From positions 1 through 20,845 of the forward strand of contig CABRZN010000019.1 in assembly GCA_902475445.1 (NCBI GenBank): 20,845 nt of DNA. The letters run 5' to 3'. This DNA is from an uncultured Collinsella sp. (GTDB lineage Bacteria; Actinomycetota; Coriobacteriia; Coriobacteriales; Coriobacteriaceae). Position numbers and translations under genes: made by a program. The notes under the pieces are model-generated. The model ran no database searches. It was given only the letters and a program-made list of their open reading frames with translations, and was not told where the DNA came from. The number at the start of each line of letters is the position of its first letter. Positions within the stretch are counted from its first letter, which is position 1. Below are positions 1 to 6,973 of the stretch, one piece after another.

Positions 1-23
1 AAGGAGGAGTATCCACCCACAGT

Positions 24-155
24 TGCTACACAGCTCCAAGCGCTTCGCGGTAACACGAGTCAGCAAGGAGAAAGGGCAAATACCCCTCCTTGTCACTGAC
101 TTGAGTGTCTTCAGTTGTGAAGCGCGAGCATTAAAAATGCTAGAGCTGTGTAGCA
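24..155. ncRNA. Long imperfect hairpin, possible structured RNA
   Basis: The two ends form a perfect 12-bp inverted repeat (24-35 with 144-155, TGCTACACAGCT/AGCTGTGTAGCA). Further paired segments nest inside: 40-46 with 119-125 (7 bp), 58-63 with 96-101 (6 bp), 64-70 with 86-92 (7 bp) and 74-76 with 83-85. A small hairpin GCATT-AAA-AATGC sits at 128-140. No reading frame of useful length crosses it. Read on the minus strand, the order (12-bp end pair, small hairpin, long hairpin, closing end pair) resembles a retron msr-msd RNA, whose reverse transcriptase would lie off the left edge. A miniature inverted-repeat element is the alternative, though I see no target duplication. The pairing is seen in the sequence; the function is inferred. 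Confidence 0.4.
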
Positions 156-171
156 GGTACAACTCTAGCAT
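137..171. repeat. Inverted repeat hairpin
   Basis: A perfect 9-bp inverted repeat pairs 137-145 (ATGCTAGAG) with 163-171 (CTCTAGCAT). TGT/ACA can pair further inside after one mismatch. Its left arm shares two bases with the right end of the 24-155 hairpin, so the two folds could compete. No T-run follows, so it is not an obvious terminator. Confidence 0.5.
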
Positions 172-240
172 GCTGATAAGCTATTTAATCTACTGACCTG
201 TTGAACGGTCGAAAAAGTAGGCTGTTGTGAAAAGCGGAAC

Positions 241-297
241 CATCTGACCTGTCGTGCCTGAGCCTCTATGAGTAGTAAAAAGGTAGTAGGTCAGATG
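241..297. repeat. Inverted repeat hairpin downstream of MFS gene
   Basis: A perfect 10-bp inverted repeat pairs 241-250 (CATCTGACCT) with 288-297 (AGGTCAGATG) around a 37-nt loop. The string CTGACCTGT in its left arm also occurs near 193-201, so two related motifs lie about 50 nt apart. It may end transcripts converging from either side, but no poly-U run is present. Positions 298-441 show only the palindrome TCGAGCTCGA (411-420) and a short CTACGC tandem run just before the MFS stop codon. Confidence 0.4.
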
Positions 298-441
298 ATT
301 TGAATGGTTAATACGCCTGATAATCAGCGGTTATGTTGTCGAGCAGCAGATGTTGCCGTGACAGATAAACAGTACGCGTTGCATATGCGGTTTCCTTTCG
401 ATCGCCATCATCGAGCTCGAGTATCGCATCTACGCCTACGC

Positions 442-1677
442 CTACGCCCTCGCCCGCCTGCGCTCCCAGCGAGCCAACTTAATCGTCACCAGCGTGAGCG
501 CCCAGGCCACAAGCGAGAACGCGGCGCCCACTGCGCCCACGTATGCAATGCCAACACTGCTTACCACGGCGCCGCCCACCGCGGTGCCAAACGAAATGCC
601 GACATTAAACGCCATGGGTTCTACCGAGCTCGCGAGCACCATCGATTTGGGATGGCGGCTGCGAGCCACGTCCATAAAGTGCGTGATGCACGACACCGAG
701 AACAGGTACATGAGCATCGCCAGGCTAAAGACAAAGACAAGTGCGAGCGGCATGGCAGCGCCTACGGCAAACAGCCCAAACAATGCCGCCGCCTGCAGCA
801 CAAACGTCACAAGCAGCGCCTTCATGCCAAAGCGCGCATCGATCCATCCGCCCAGGATGTTCGAGATCAGGCAGAACACGCCGTAGGCCATAAGCGTGGT
901 ACTGGCTTCGACCGTGCCCATGCCCAGCACCTGCTCAAGATAAGGCGTCACGTAGCCGTAGAACACATAGACCGACCCCACGCCAAACAAGAAGATAAGC
1001 ATGCCGGTGATGATGCTCGGCTCGCGTAGCAGACTCGCCTGCTCACGAAAGGTGGCGGGCTCGTCGGTCTGTCCGGCGCGCGGCATAAACGCCACGAGCG
1101 CTCCGCAGATCAAAACGGCAAAGGTAAGCGTGCCGTACATGGCCACGTGCCAATCGAGCGTGTCGGCCACAAACTTACCGATCGAGGTCACAAAGACCAT
1201 CGCCACGGAAAACGCACCATATACCACCGAGATGGCAAGCGAAGTTTGCTGCGGGGACAGCAGCTCGGGGATGTACGTCACGCCCACGGCGAGCAGCGCA
1301 CCCGAGACGGAGCCCAGGACAATGCGCGAGATAAAGAGAACCTGGAAGTTGGGTGCCAGTGCCATGACCAGGTTGCCGAGCACAAAGACGATGCTGTAGC
1401 ACACGAGCAGCTGGTAGCGGCGGAATCGCCCCGTGCTGAGCGCAAGCACCGGCGTAGCGATGGCGTAGACGAGCGCGAACACGCTGATGAGCTGGCCCGC
1501 AGTAGCAAGTGATATGTCGAGTTCCGTTGCCAAGTCGCTTTCGATGCCGATGACCACGAACTCGGAGCAGCCGAGCGAGAATCCCAACAGCACGAGCAGC
1601 GCCAGGCAGAGCTTGGTGCGCGCGGGGGAGAGCGCGGCGGCTGTTGACTTACTTTTAGGCGTGGTTGCGGCGGTCAA
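442..1677 (-). CDS. MFS transporter, DHA1-type efflux permease
   Basis: This encodes a ~411-residue, very hydrophobic protein with about 12 membrane segments. The first transmembrane stretch carries GCSEFVVIG, followed by an extracytoplasmic IESDLATELDIS segment, and loop 2-3 has GRFRRYQ, a degenerate MFS motif A. This pattern is typical of the AraJ/SotB/Bcr-like drug:H+ antiporter-1 branch, so proton-driven export of a small molecule across the membrane is likely. The substrate cannot be read from sequence. The open frame extends to an ATG at 1770, but that start lies inside an intergenic palindrome. I prefer the TTG at 1677, which has GGAG (1686-1689) eight bases upstream; a GTG at 1686 is less well placed. 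The gene is divergent from the gene at 1920, with no partner. Confidence 0.85.
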   Translation of the reverse strand: MTAATTPKSKSTAAALSPARTKLCLALLVLLGFSLGCSEFVVIGIESDLATELDISLATAGQLISVFALVYAIATPVLALSTGRFRRYQLLVCYSIVFVLGNLVMALAPNFQVLFISRIVLGSVSGALLAVGVTYIPELLSPQQTSLAISVVYGAFSVAMVFVTSIGKFVADTLDWHVAMYGTLTFAVLICGALVAFMPRAGQTDEPATFREQASLLREPSIITGMLIFLFGVGSVYVFYGYVTPYLEQVLGMGTVEASTTLMAYGVFCLISNILGGWIDARFGMKALLVTFVLQAAALFGLFAVGAAMPLALVFVFSLAMLMYLFSVSCITHFMDVARSRHPKSMVLASSVEPMAFNVGISFGTAVGGAVVSSVGIAYVGAVGAAFSLVAWALTLVTIKLARWERRRARA

Positions 1678-1707
1678 GGTTGTCACTCCAATGTCGCATG
1701 AATAAGC

Positions 1708-1720
1708 GGGATTCAATCCC
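1708..1720. promoter_or_regulatory. Short palindrome in MFS leader, possible operator
   Basis: GGGATTCAATCCC is a perfect 6-1-6 palindrome about 30 bp upstream of the preferred TTG start of the MFS gene. On the minus strand it follows a TTGCAG hexamer and precedes TATTCA, so it would fall between weak -35 and -10 like elements. A local repressor site is a guess; no regulator gene is adjacent. Confidence 0.25.
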
Positions 1721-1735
1721 TGCAACTCTAACAGA

Positions 1736-1766
1736 ATGTGACAAAGGGACAGTCCCTTTGCCACAT
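1736..1766. repeat. Intergenic palindrome of the GACAAAGGGAC family
   Basis: The arms 1736-1750 (ATGTGACAAAGGGAC) and 1752-1766 (GTCCCTTTGCCACAT) match at 14 of 15 positions around a single-base centre. The same core recurs around 6925-6957, 8401-8415 and 19518-19532, making this a dispersed intergenic palindrome. It overlaps the spurious upstream extension of the MFS frame, which is one reason to start that gene lower. Confidence 0.7.
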
Positions 1767-1768
1767 CC

Positions 1769-1833
1769 AAACCGTCACAACATTCGGCGAAAATCTCGAA
1801 AACGAGGAAAAGCGTCGAATGTTGTGACGGTTT
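1769..1833. repeat. 18-bp perfect inverted repeat, cruciform or bidirectional terminator
   Basis: Positions 1769-1786 and 1816-1833 are perfect reverse complements (18 bp). The 29-nt loop contains a second small hairpin (CTCG 1795-1798, CGAG 1803-1806). The right arm ends in TTTT and the left arm starts after AA, so RNA from either strand would give a stem with a short U-run. It directly abuts the palindrome at 1736-1766, forming a compound block between two divergent genes. Confidence 0.7.
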
Positions 1834-1919
1834 TCGTGTCCGGCGCGGGTGAGCTTCGGTGCCGTCTGGGGGTATAAGGCTAGCAAGTGTTTATTTGCGA
1901 GGCCTAAGGGGCGCCCCGT

Positions 1920-2771
1920 ATGGATATCGATAACTTTGAATGGTGGTATAGCGAGGGTGAGGCTCCGGACGAGGAGTGGGACGAGCCGTTGCCGAGCGAC
2001 GTGTCGCTCGACGATACCGACGCCGTCTCCGATTTGGACCCCGACCCTGCCGAGCCCCTGACCTTCGAACAGGCCTGGGCCCAGGCTGAGGCCGACGAGG
2101 CAAAGGCCGATGCCACGGCAACGCTTGATGAGCCGGCCGACATGTCGATCTCGCCGGCAAAGACCCCGCAGCCGCGCCACACCATCGATCCTGACAGCAC
2201 GGCGTCTTTCAGCATTCTCGACGTGCCCGCGCAGGGTGCCCAGGCGCCCGCCCCCACGCATCGTCCCAACTTGGCTCGTGAGGAAGACGCGGGCCGCCGC
2301 TCGCCACTCGGCCCCATCCTCATCGCCTTTATGGCCGGCGTCATCGCCTGCTCGGCAATCGGCAACGTTTGGGGCCATATTGAGCAGCAGCGAAAAGACG
2401 CCGCCACGGTCGAGATGTCCGTCGAGCAGTCGCTCAGCCGTACGCGCTCAGTGCATGTGTCGGTCGAGGTCAAAAACGACGCGACGTGGGATACCGCGCG
2501 CGGCGACAGCCAGATGCTCATCCATATCGTGGGCCGCACGCTCAAGGGCCAGGCGGTCGACGAGTATCAGTACGTCAACTCCGACGGCGATGGCATCGAG
2601 CTCAAGCCCGGCGACTATGAACTCACCGTCGACGAGCCTCCCGTCGCCACCGATGGCACGCGCTTCCGCGCCTCAAAGCGCATGGTGCCCGTGAGCTTTA
2701 ACTCCCAGGCGCCCAATACGGTCGATTCAACGCCACAGGGTGGGTTTGATCTCTACGTGATCGCTCAATAG
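1920..2771 (+). CDS. Single-pass membrane protein with acidic N-terminus, unknown function
   Basis: This is a 283-residue protein that I do not recognise. Residues 1-100 are strongly acidic and low in complexity, rich in Asp, Glu, Ala and Pro. A basic pair (RR) precedes one hydrophobic segment at about 131-153 (GPILIAFMAGVIACSAIG), giving a probable cytoplasmic N-terminus and an outside C-terminal domain. That domain (about 160-283) contains a VHVSVEVKND strand, then a G-D-YELTVDEPPV pattern like a small beta-rich extracytoplasmic fold. The start is the ATG at 1920 with a modest AAGGGG upstream; no better in-frame start is visible. It stands 78 bp ahead of the mutarotase gene and could share a transcript with it. 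No enzyme motif is seen. Confidence 0.7.
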   Translation: MDIDNFEWWYSEGEAPDEEWDEPLPSDVSLDDTDAVSDLDPDPAEPLTFEQAWAQAEADEAKADATATLDEPADMSISPAKTPQPRHTIDPDSTASFSILDVPAQGAQAPAPTHRPNLAREEDAGRRSPLGPILIAFMAGVIACSAIGNVWGHIEQQRKDAATVEMSVEQSLSRTRSVHVSVEVKNDATWDTARGDSQMLIHIVGRTLKGQAVDEYQYVNSDGDGIELKPGDYELTVDEPPVATDGTRFRASKRMVPVSFNSQAPNTVDSTPQGGFDLYVIAQ

Positions 2772-2849
2772 GTGCGCCGCCGCCCCGCACTGCTCCCAAG
2801 AGTGGGACAATAGCCCTCGGTATTATTGTTTACTTTTGGAGGAAGTAGC

Positions 2850-3743
2850 ATGTCCACCGTCACCACCATCAAGCGCGGCGGCCTCACCGCAGCCATCGAT
2901 TCCATGGGTGCCCAGCTCACGAGCCTTGCCTTCAACGGCAACGAGTATCTGTGGCAGGGCGACCCCGCCTTTTGGGGCAAGCATGCGCCCATCCTGTTCC
3001 CCATCGTGGGCTCGCTGCGCAACAACACGGCAACATCTGCCGCCGGCATCTGCGAGATGGCGCGCCATGGTCTCGCGCGCATTGTCGAGCACAAGCTGGT
3101 TGAGGTTTCGCAGGACGGCTCCTCGGTAACCTACGAGATCACCGACACGCCCGAGTCGCTCAAGGCATTCCCCTTCCACTTTAAGCTCAACATGACCTAT
3201 GCCCTGACTGGTGACGCCACGCTTACCCAGACCTTTGCCGTCACCAACACCGGCGACGTGGACCTGCCGTTCTCGGTGGGCGGCCACCCCGCGTTTAACG
3301 TACCGGCTCCCGGTGCCGAGGACGAGGCATTCGAGGATTACGAGCTGGCGTTTACCGAGGCTTGGACGAACGAGGCTCCCATCATCACGCCCGACGGTCT
3401 TATGACGTTCGAGGGTAGCTACAAGGCTCCCGATAACTCGGACGTGCTGCCCATCACGCACCGCAGCTTCGATAACGACGCCATCATGTTCACCGATACC
3501 CCGGGCTCCACGCTCACGCTGCGCGGCCGCAAGTCGGGCCACGGCGTCAAGATCGACTTTGAGGGCTTTAAGTACATTGGCGTGTGGTCTGCCGCCAACG
3601 ATGCCCCGTTTGTGGCGCTCGAGCCCTGGACCGGTCATACCACCATGGACACCGAGGACGACGTCTTTGAGCACAAGGTCAACACCATCACCTTGGCTCC
3701 CGGCGCTACCGACAAACGTAGCTTTAGCGTCACCTTGCTCTAG
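2850..3743 (+). CDS. Aldose 1-epimerase family protein (LacX/GalM-like)
   Basis: This is a 297-residue cytoplasmic protein of the galactose mutarotase fold. The likely role is interconversion of alpha and beta anomers of an aldose or a sugar phosphate. Family landmarks are ARHGLAR at about residues 70-76 (first catalytic-type histidine), GGHPAFNV at about 144-151 (second histidine) and ALEPWTGH at about 256-263 (the acidic residue acting as base). The compact length and R-HG-AR spacing fit the LacX/YeaD-like branch more than classical GalM (about 340 residues). The start is the ATG at 2850, set by GGAGGA at 2838-2843; an upstream TTG in frame is ignored because it precedes this site. No sugar operon surrounds it, so the substrate is open. 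Confidence 0.85.
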   Translation: MSTVTTIKRGGLTAAIDSMGAQLTSLAFNGNEYLWQGDPAFWGKHAPILFPIVGSLRNNTATSAAGICEMARHGLARIVEHKLVEVSQDGSSVTYEITDTPESLKAFPFHFKLNMTYALTGDATLTQTFAVTNTGDVDLPFSVGGHPAFNVPAPGAEDEAFEDYELAFTEAWTNEAPIITPDGLMTFEGSYKAPDNSDVLPITHRSFDNDAIMFTDTPGSTLTLRGRKSGHGVKIDFEGFKYIGVWSAANDAPFVALEPWTGHTTMDTEDDVFEHKVNTITLAPGATDKRSFSVTLL

Positions 3744-3748
3744 AGGTT

Positions 3749-3770
3749 CCGCCGTTCTGACGAACGGCGG
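3749..3770 (+). terminator. Hairpin after mutarotase gene
   Basis: A perfect 9-bp stem (CCGCCGTTC 3749-3757, GAACGGCGG 3762-3770) with a TGAC loop begins five bases after the stop codon. There is no U-run, so it may protect a 3' end or help the stronger terminator at 3815-3856. Confidence 0.45.
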
Positions 3771-3785
3771 GCCGGTCGACGCTGC

Positions 3786-3885
3786 GCGCCGCCCAGAGCG
3801 ACAATTTGTCATTCAAAAGGCATGGCATGACCAGAAGGTCTATGCCTTGCCTTTTTCATGCCAACTTGTTTGCTCTGGGCGGCGC
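3786..3885. repeat. Outer inverted repeat enclosing a terminator
   Basis: Positions 3786-3799 and 3872-3885 are perfect 14-bp reverse complements (GCGCCGCCCAGAGC/GCTCTGGGCGGCGC). The stem can continue through ACAA/TTGT after short bulges. The terminator hairpin (3815-3856) and a GACAA-T-TTGTC palindrome (3800-3810) lie inside, giving a ~100-nt nested structure. Confidence 0.6.
3815..3856 (+). terminator. Rho-independent terminator
   Basis: Left arm 3815-3832 pairs with 3837-3855 around an AGAA loop. The stem is AAAAGGCA-GGCAT-GACC with one mismatch and one bulged T, ending in a run of five T (3852-3856). The A-run on the left side suggests it also works on the minus strand. It separates the mutarotase gene from the amino acid importer operon. 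Confidence 0.7.
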
Positions 3886-4023
3886 TCGCTGGCATTGCCA
3901 AAACATCGACGCTCTCAATGACTACCGTGTGTCTATTAATTTTTCGAGCTTGTACTGCGCTGCTGGTCGCTGGCGTATATCCTGTTAAGTCGTCAGCATA
4001 CGATTCAACAGGGAAGGCAGATT
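3886..4023 (+). promoter_or_regulatory. Leader of amino acid importer operon
   Basis: This 138-bp stretch must hold the operon promoter. The AT-richest part is around 3934-3945 (TATTAATTTTTC). A TTGTAC at 3950-3955 and TATATC at 3976-3981 are separated by 20 bp, longer than usual, so I cannot fix the promoter. I see no T-box specifier or antiterminator sequence. AGGGAAGG before the ATG at 4024 serves as ribosome site. Confidence 0.3.
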
Positions 4024-4950
4024 ATGCATTCTCCCCATCAACGCGACGCGCATCCACAGCCGATATGCAGCCGTCGCATCTTTTTGGGTAGCGCTCTCGC
4101 TGCGAGCGCTTCTGTCGTCGCCGGCGCACTTGCCGGTTGCCAGCGTCCCTCCACGCTGGAAGTAGTTCAGCCCACGACGGGCGGCGGTCGCGACGACCTG
4201 TCCGATTCCGTGATCGGCAAGGACAAGATCCGCATTGGCATGGAGGCGGCCTACGCCCCGTACAACTGGCAGGTCTCCGAAGCCAGCGAGTACACCATCC
4301 CCATCGACAACGTGCAGGGCGCCTATGCCGATGGTTACGACGTGCAGATCGCCAAGATCGTCTGCAAGGCCCTCGGCGGCGAGCCCGTTGCCGTCAAACA
4401 GAGCTTCTCGGGCCTTATCGACTCGCTCAACAACGGCCAAATCGACCTCATCATCGCCGGTATGAGCGCCACGCCCGAGCGCGAGGAGTCCGTCGGTTTT
4501 TCCGACCCGTACTTCATTGGCTACTTTGGCCTGTTCGTAAAAGAGGGTTCCCCCTACCAAAACGCCACCAAGCTCAGCGACTTTAGCGGTGCCACGGTAC
4601 TCGGCCAAAAGGACACCATGCTCGATACCGTCATCGACGAGATCCCGGGCGTTGTGCACAAAAACCCGGTCGACTCCGTCCCCACGGTGTTTTCGAACCT
4701 GCTGCAGGGCACGTGCGACGCCGTGACCTATAACACCGAGAACGAGAAGGGCTATATGGCCCAAAACCCGGGCATCGTCCCCATTCATTTTGCCGAGGGC
4801 GAGGGCTTTAAGCAGGAGGTCGCGGCAAATGTCGGCTGCCGCAAGGGCTCGGACAAGCTCCTTAAGCTCATCGACAAGACACTCAAGGGCATTAGCCAAG
4901 AGGAGCGCGACCAAATGTGGGACGCGTGCCTCGACCGTCAGCCGGCATAG
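4024..4950 (+). CDS. Polar amino acid ABC transporter, substrate-binding lipoprotein
   Basis: This is a 308-residue solute-binding protein of family 3 (SBP_bac_3), held outside the membrane as a lipoprotein. Residues 16-21 (SRRIFL) form a twin-arginine signal, followed by a hydrophobic stretch and the lipobox LAGC with Cys39 as the lipidated residue, so it is probably Tat-exported. The mature part has family landmarks: AYAPYNW near the first strand, GYDVQIAK, GQIDLIIAGMSATPERE and FSDPYF. The Arg of TPERE is the usual ligand for the amino acid carboxylate. The specific amino acid cannot be assigned; a polar or charged one is likely. The stop is ten bases before the permease start, so the two are co-translated in one operon. 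Confidence 0.9.
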   Translation: MHSPHQRDAHPQPICSRRIFLGSALAASASVVAGALAGCQRPSTLEVVQPTTGGGRDDLSDSVIGKDKIRIGMEAAYAPYNWQVSEASEYTIPIDNVQGAYADGYDVQIAKIVCKALGGEPVAVKQSFSGLIDSLNNGQIDLIIAGMSATPEREESVGFSDPYFIGYFGLFVKEGSPYQNATKLSDFSGATVLGQKDTMLDTVIDEIPGVVHKNPVDSVPTVFSNLLQGTCDAVTYNTENEKGYMAQNPGIVPIHFAEGEGFKQEVAANVGCRKGSDKLLKLIDKTLKGISQEERDQMWDACLDRQPA

Positions 4951-4959
4951 GGAGGCAGC

Positions 4960-6108
4960 ATGAAAACCATCAATCGTCTGGCCTCCTTTATCAAGGCCGA
5001 CCACCGTTATGTGTACCTGGGCACGAGCGTTATCGCGGCGCTCGGCCTGGCGTTTAGCCAGCGCAACCCCACACCGCTGAGCTTCTTGGCTCCCACCGGT
5101 ATCTTCCAGGATTGCCTTTGGGCAATCCTGTGGGCGTGGCTCGTCGTGTCGGCGGCGGCGCTGGTCACCAAGCTTATGCACTGGAGCGACTATCGCGAAA
5201 AGTCGCCGTTCGCATCCGAGCGTTTCCGTCGTGGAGCACGTTTAGGCAGCTACGTCGTGGTCGCCATCGCGGCAGTTTTCTTTATCGACCGCTGCGTCAT
5301 GTCGTTTATCGACCTGGTGCAGGTGAGCATTGTCTCGGATTCCAACCCCAGCGACTTTTTGTCGAGCCTGGTCTACATGACCTACAAGAGCGGCGACTTC
5401 TTCATTCGCGGTATCGAGATCACCATCGCGCTTGCCACCTTCGGCACCGTCATCGCATTCTTCCTGGCGCTGCTCCTTGTGTTTTTGCGCATTCAGACGT
5501 TCGACCGCGTGGATAACGACCTCACGCGCTTCTTTAAGAGCATCGGCCGCGGCTTTGCGACCATCTACTCCACCATCGTGCGCGGCACGCCCATGATGGT
5601 CCAGGGCCTGCTCATCTATTACGCGGGCTTCACCGTTTTGCGCGGCATGGGCTTCGAGACCGCCCAGGCCAACCAGATCTGGAGCACGTTCACCGCCGGC
5701 CTCGTCACCATCTCGCTCAACTCTACCGCCTATATGATGGAAGTCCTGCGCGGCGGCATCGAGTCCATCGACGCCGGCCAGGCCGAGGCGGCGCGTTCTC
5801 TGGGTCTGTCGCAGTGGCAGGCCATGCGCAAGGTCGTGTTCCCCCAGGGCATTAAAAACGCGATCCCCGCACTCACCAACGAGCTCATCATCAACATCAA
5901 GGACTCGTCGGTACTTTCGGTCATCGGCGTGTTCGACCTCATGTACGCCACCACCACCGTCGCCGGCGTGTACTACCGCCAGATGGAGGTCTACTGCGTG
6001 GCGCTCGTGGTCTACCTGATCCTGACGCTCGTGGCGAGCCGCCTGCTCGAGGCTTTTGGCAAAAAGCTGGGCGCCGAGGCCCCGGCCACGCTGCCCAGCT
6101 CCAACTAG
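4960..6108 (+). CDS. Polar amino acid ABC transporter, permease
   Basis: This is a 382-residue inner-membrane permease of the HisM/GlnP type. The C-terminal half carries the conserved domain with an EAA loop at about residues 276-305 (EAARSLGLSQWQAMRKVVFP), which contacts the ATPase, after IVRGTPMMVQ and LNSTAYMMEVLRGGI. It is longer than the usual ~220-250 residues because of an N-terminal extension of about 140 residues with roughly three extra hydrophobic segments (near 18-33, 51-73 and 95-120). Only one permease gene is present, so a homodimer is likely. GGAGG at 4951-4955 sets the ATG at 4960, four bases on. The gap to the next gene is 22 bp. Confidence 0.9.
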   Translation: MKTINRLASFIKADHRYVYLGTSVIAALGLAFSQRNPTPLSFLAPTGIFQDCLWAILWAWLVVSAAALVTKLMHWSDYREKSPFASERFRRGARLGSYVVVAIAAVFFIDRCVMSFIDLVQVSIVSDSNPSDFLSSLVYMTYKSGDFFIRGIEITIALATFGTVIAFFLALLLVFLRIQTFDRVDNDLTRFFKSIGRGFATIYSTIVRGTPMMVQGLLIYYAGFTVLRGMGFETAQANQIWSTFTAGLVTISLNSTAYMMEVLRGGIESIDAGQAEAARSLGLSQWQAMRKVVFPQGIKNAIPALTNELIINIKDSSVLSVIGVFDLMYATTTVAGVYYRQMEVYCVALVVYLILTLVASRLLEAFGKKLGAEAPATLPSSN

Positions 6109-6130
6109 GCTCAAGACGAGGAGAAACATC

Positions 6131-6916
6131 ATGGCAGATACCGCCACTACCGGCGCTGCGGCCGCCGCACAGACCAATGAGCCGCTCATCCGCGTTGAGG
6201 GCCTGCGCAAGAGCTTTGGCTCGCTTGAGGTGCTTAAGGGCATCGACCTCGCTGTCAATCCCGGTGAGGTCGTCACCATCATCGGCGCCTCGGGCTCGGG
6301 CAAATCGACCTTCCTGCGCTGCCTCAACCTGCTCGAGACCCCGGACGCGGGCCACATCTGGTTCCACGGCCAGGACCTCACGGCCGAGCGCTGCAACATC
6401 AATAAACTCCGCGAGGACATCGGCATGGTGTTCCAGGGCTTCAACCTGTTCAACAACATGGACGTGCTCGACAACTGCACGCTCGCGCCCGTCACGCTCA
6501 AAAAGATGAGCAAGGCCGAGGCCGAGAAGGTCGCGATGGAACATCTGACGAGCGTGGGACTCGAAAAGTTCGCGCACGCCGCCGTGGGTCGCCTGTCCGG
6601 CGGCCAAAAGCAGCGCGTGGCCATCGCTCGCGCCCTGTGCATGAACCCGCAGATCATGCTGTTCGACGAGCCGACCTCCGCACTCGACCCCGAGATCGTG
6701 GGCGAGGTGCTCGAGGTCATGCGCAAGCTCGCGGCCGACGGCATGACCATGGTGGTCGTCACGCACGAGATGGCCTTTGCCCGCACCGTGTCCGATCGCG
6801 TGGTCTTTATGGACAAGGGCGTGGTGCTCGAGGATGCCGCGCCGGCCGAACTCTTTGGCAACCCTAAGCACCAGCGCACCCGCGAGTTCCTCTCGCGTTA
6901 TCTCAACGACAAATAA
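6131..6916 (+). CDS. Polar amino acid ABC transporter, ATP-binding protein
   Basis: This is a 261-residue ATPase of the GlnQ/HisP family that powers the importer encoded just upstream. It shows Walker A GASGSGKST (residues 52-60), Q-loop VFQGFNLF, signature LSGGQKQR near 155, Walker B LFDEPTSALD near 177 and the switch histidine in VVTHEM near 211. Length and motif order are complete. The start is the ATG at 6131 with GAGGAG at 6118-6123; an in-frame ATG at 6056 lies inside the permease gene and is rejected. Residues 2-15 are a short Ala/Thr-rich tail ahead of the first strand. It ends the operon: a strong terminator follows within 10 bases. Confidence 0.93.
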   Translation: MADTATTGAAAAAQTNEPLIRVEGLRKSFGSLEVLKGIDLAVNPGEVVTIIGASGSGKSTFLRCLNLLETPDAGHIWFHGQDLTAERCNINKLREDIGMVFQGFNLFNNMDVLDNCTLAPVTLKKMSKAEAEKVAMEHLTSVGLEKFAHAAVGRLSGGQKQRVAIARALCMNPQIMLFDEPTSALDPEIVGEVLEVMRKLAADGMTMVVVTHEMAFARTVSDRVVFMDKGVVLEDAAPAELFGNPKHQRTREFLSRYLNDK

Positions 6917-6924
6917 TGCAAGCG

Positions 6925-6963
6925 AACGTGGCAAAGGGACCGCCTCTTTGCCACGTTATTTTT
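6925..6963 (+). terminator. Rho-independent terminator of importer operon
   Basis: A perfect 12-bp stem (AACGTGGCAAAG 6925-6936, CTTTGCCACGTT 6946-6957) with a 9-nt loop is followed by ATTTTT. The core GGCAAAGGGAC also belongs to the dispersed palindrome family seen at 1736-1766. It ends 11 bases before the peptidase start codon and overlaps that gene's leader, so the peptidase either needs readthrough or starts from a promoter inside the ATPase gene. Confidence 0.8.
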
Positions 6964-6973
6964 GGAGGAAGGC

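Noticed and set aside
1..200. CRISPR/tracrRNA or tRNA/rRNA gene near the left edge
   Set aside because: No repeated 28-37 nt units, no cloverleaf and no CCA end. AAGGAGGAGTATCC at position 1 only loosely resembles the complement of a 16S 3' end and the similarity stops there.
304..1029. Plus-strand 241-codon frame over the MFS gene
   Set aside because: His/Arg-rich product with no domain pattern, antisense to a clear 12-TM transporter; a shadow frame of GC-rich DNA.
1677..1770. Upstream start (ATG 1770) for the MFS protein
   Set aside because: It lies in an intergenic palindrome, has no ribosome site, and adds a non-conserved hydrophilic stretch before TM1.
3886..4023. T-box or other riboswitch before the amino acid importer
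   Set aside because: No T-box GGTGG-type antiterminator sequence or known aptamer core was recognisable.
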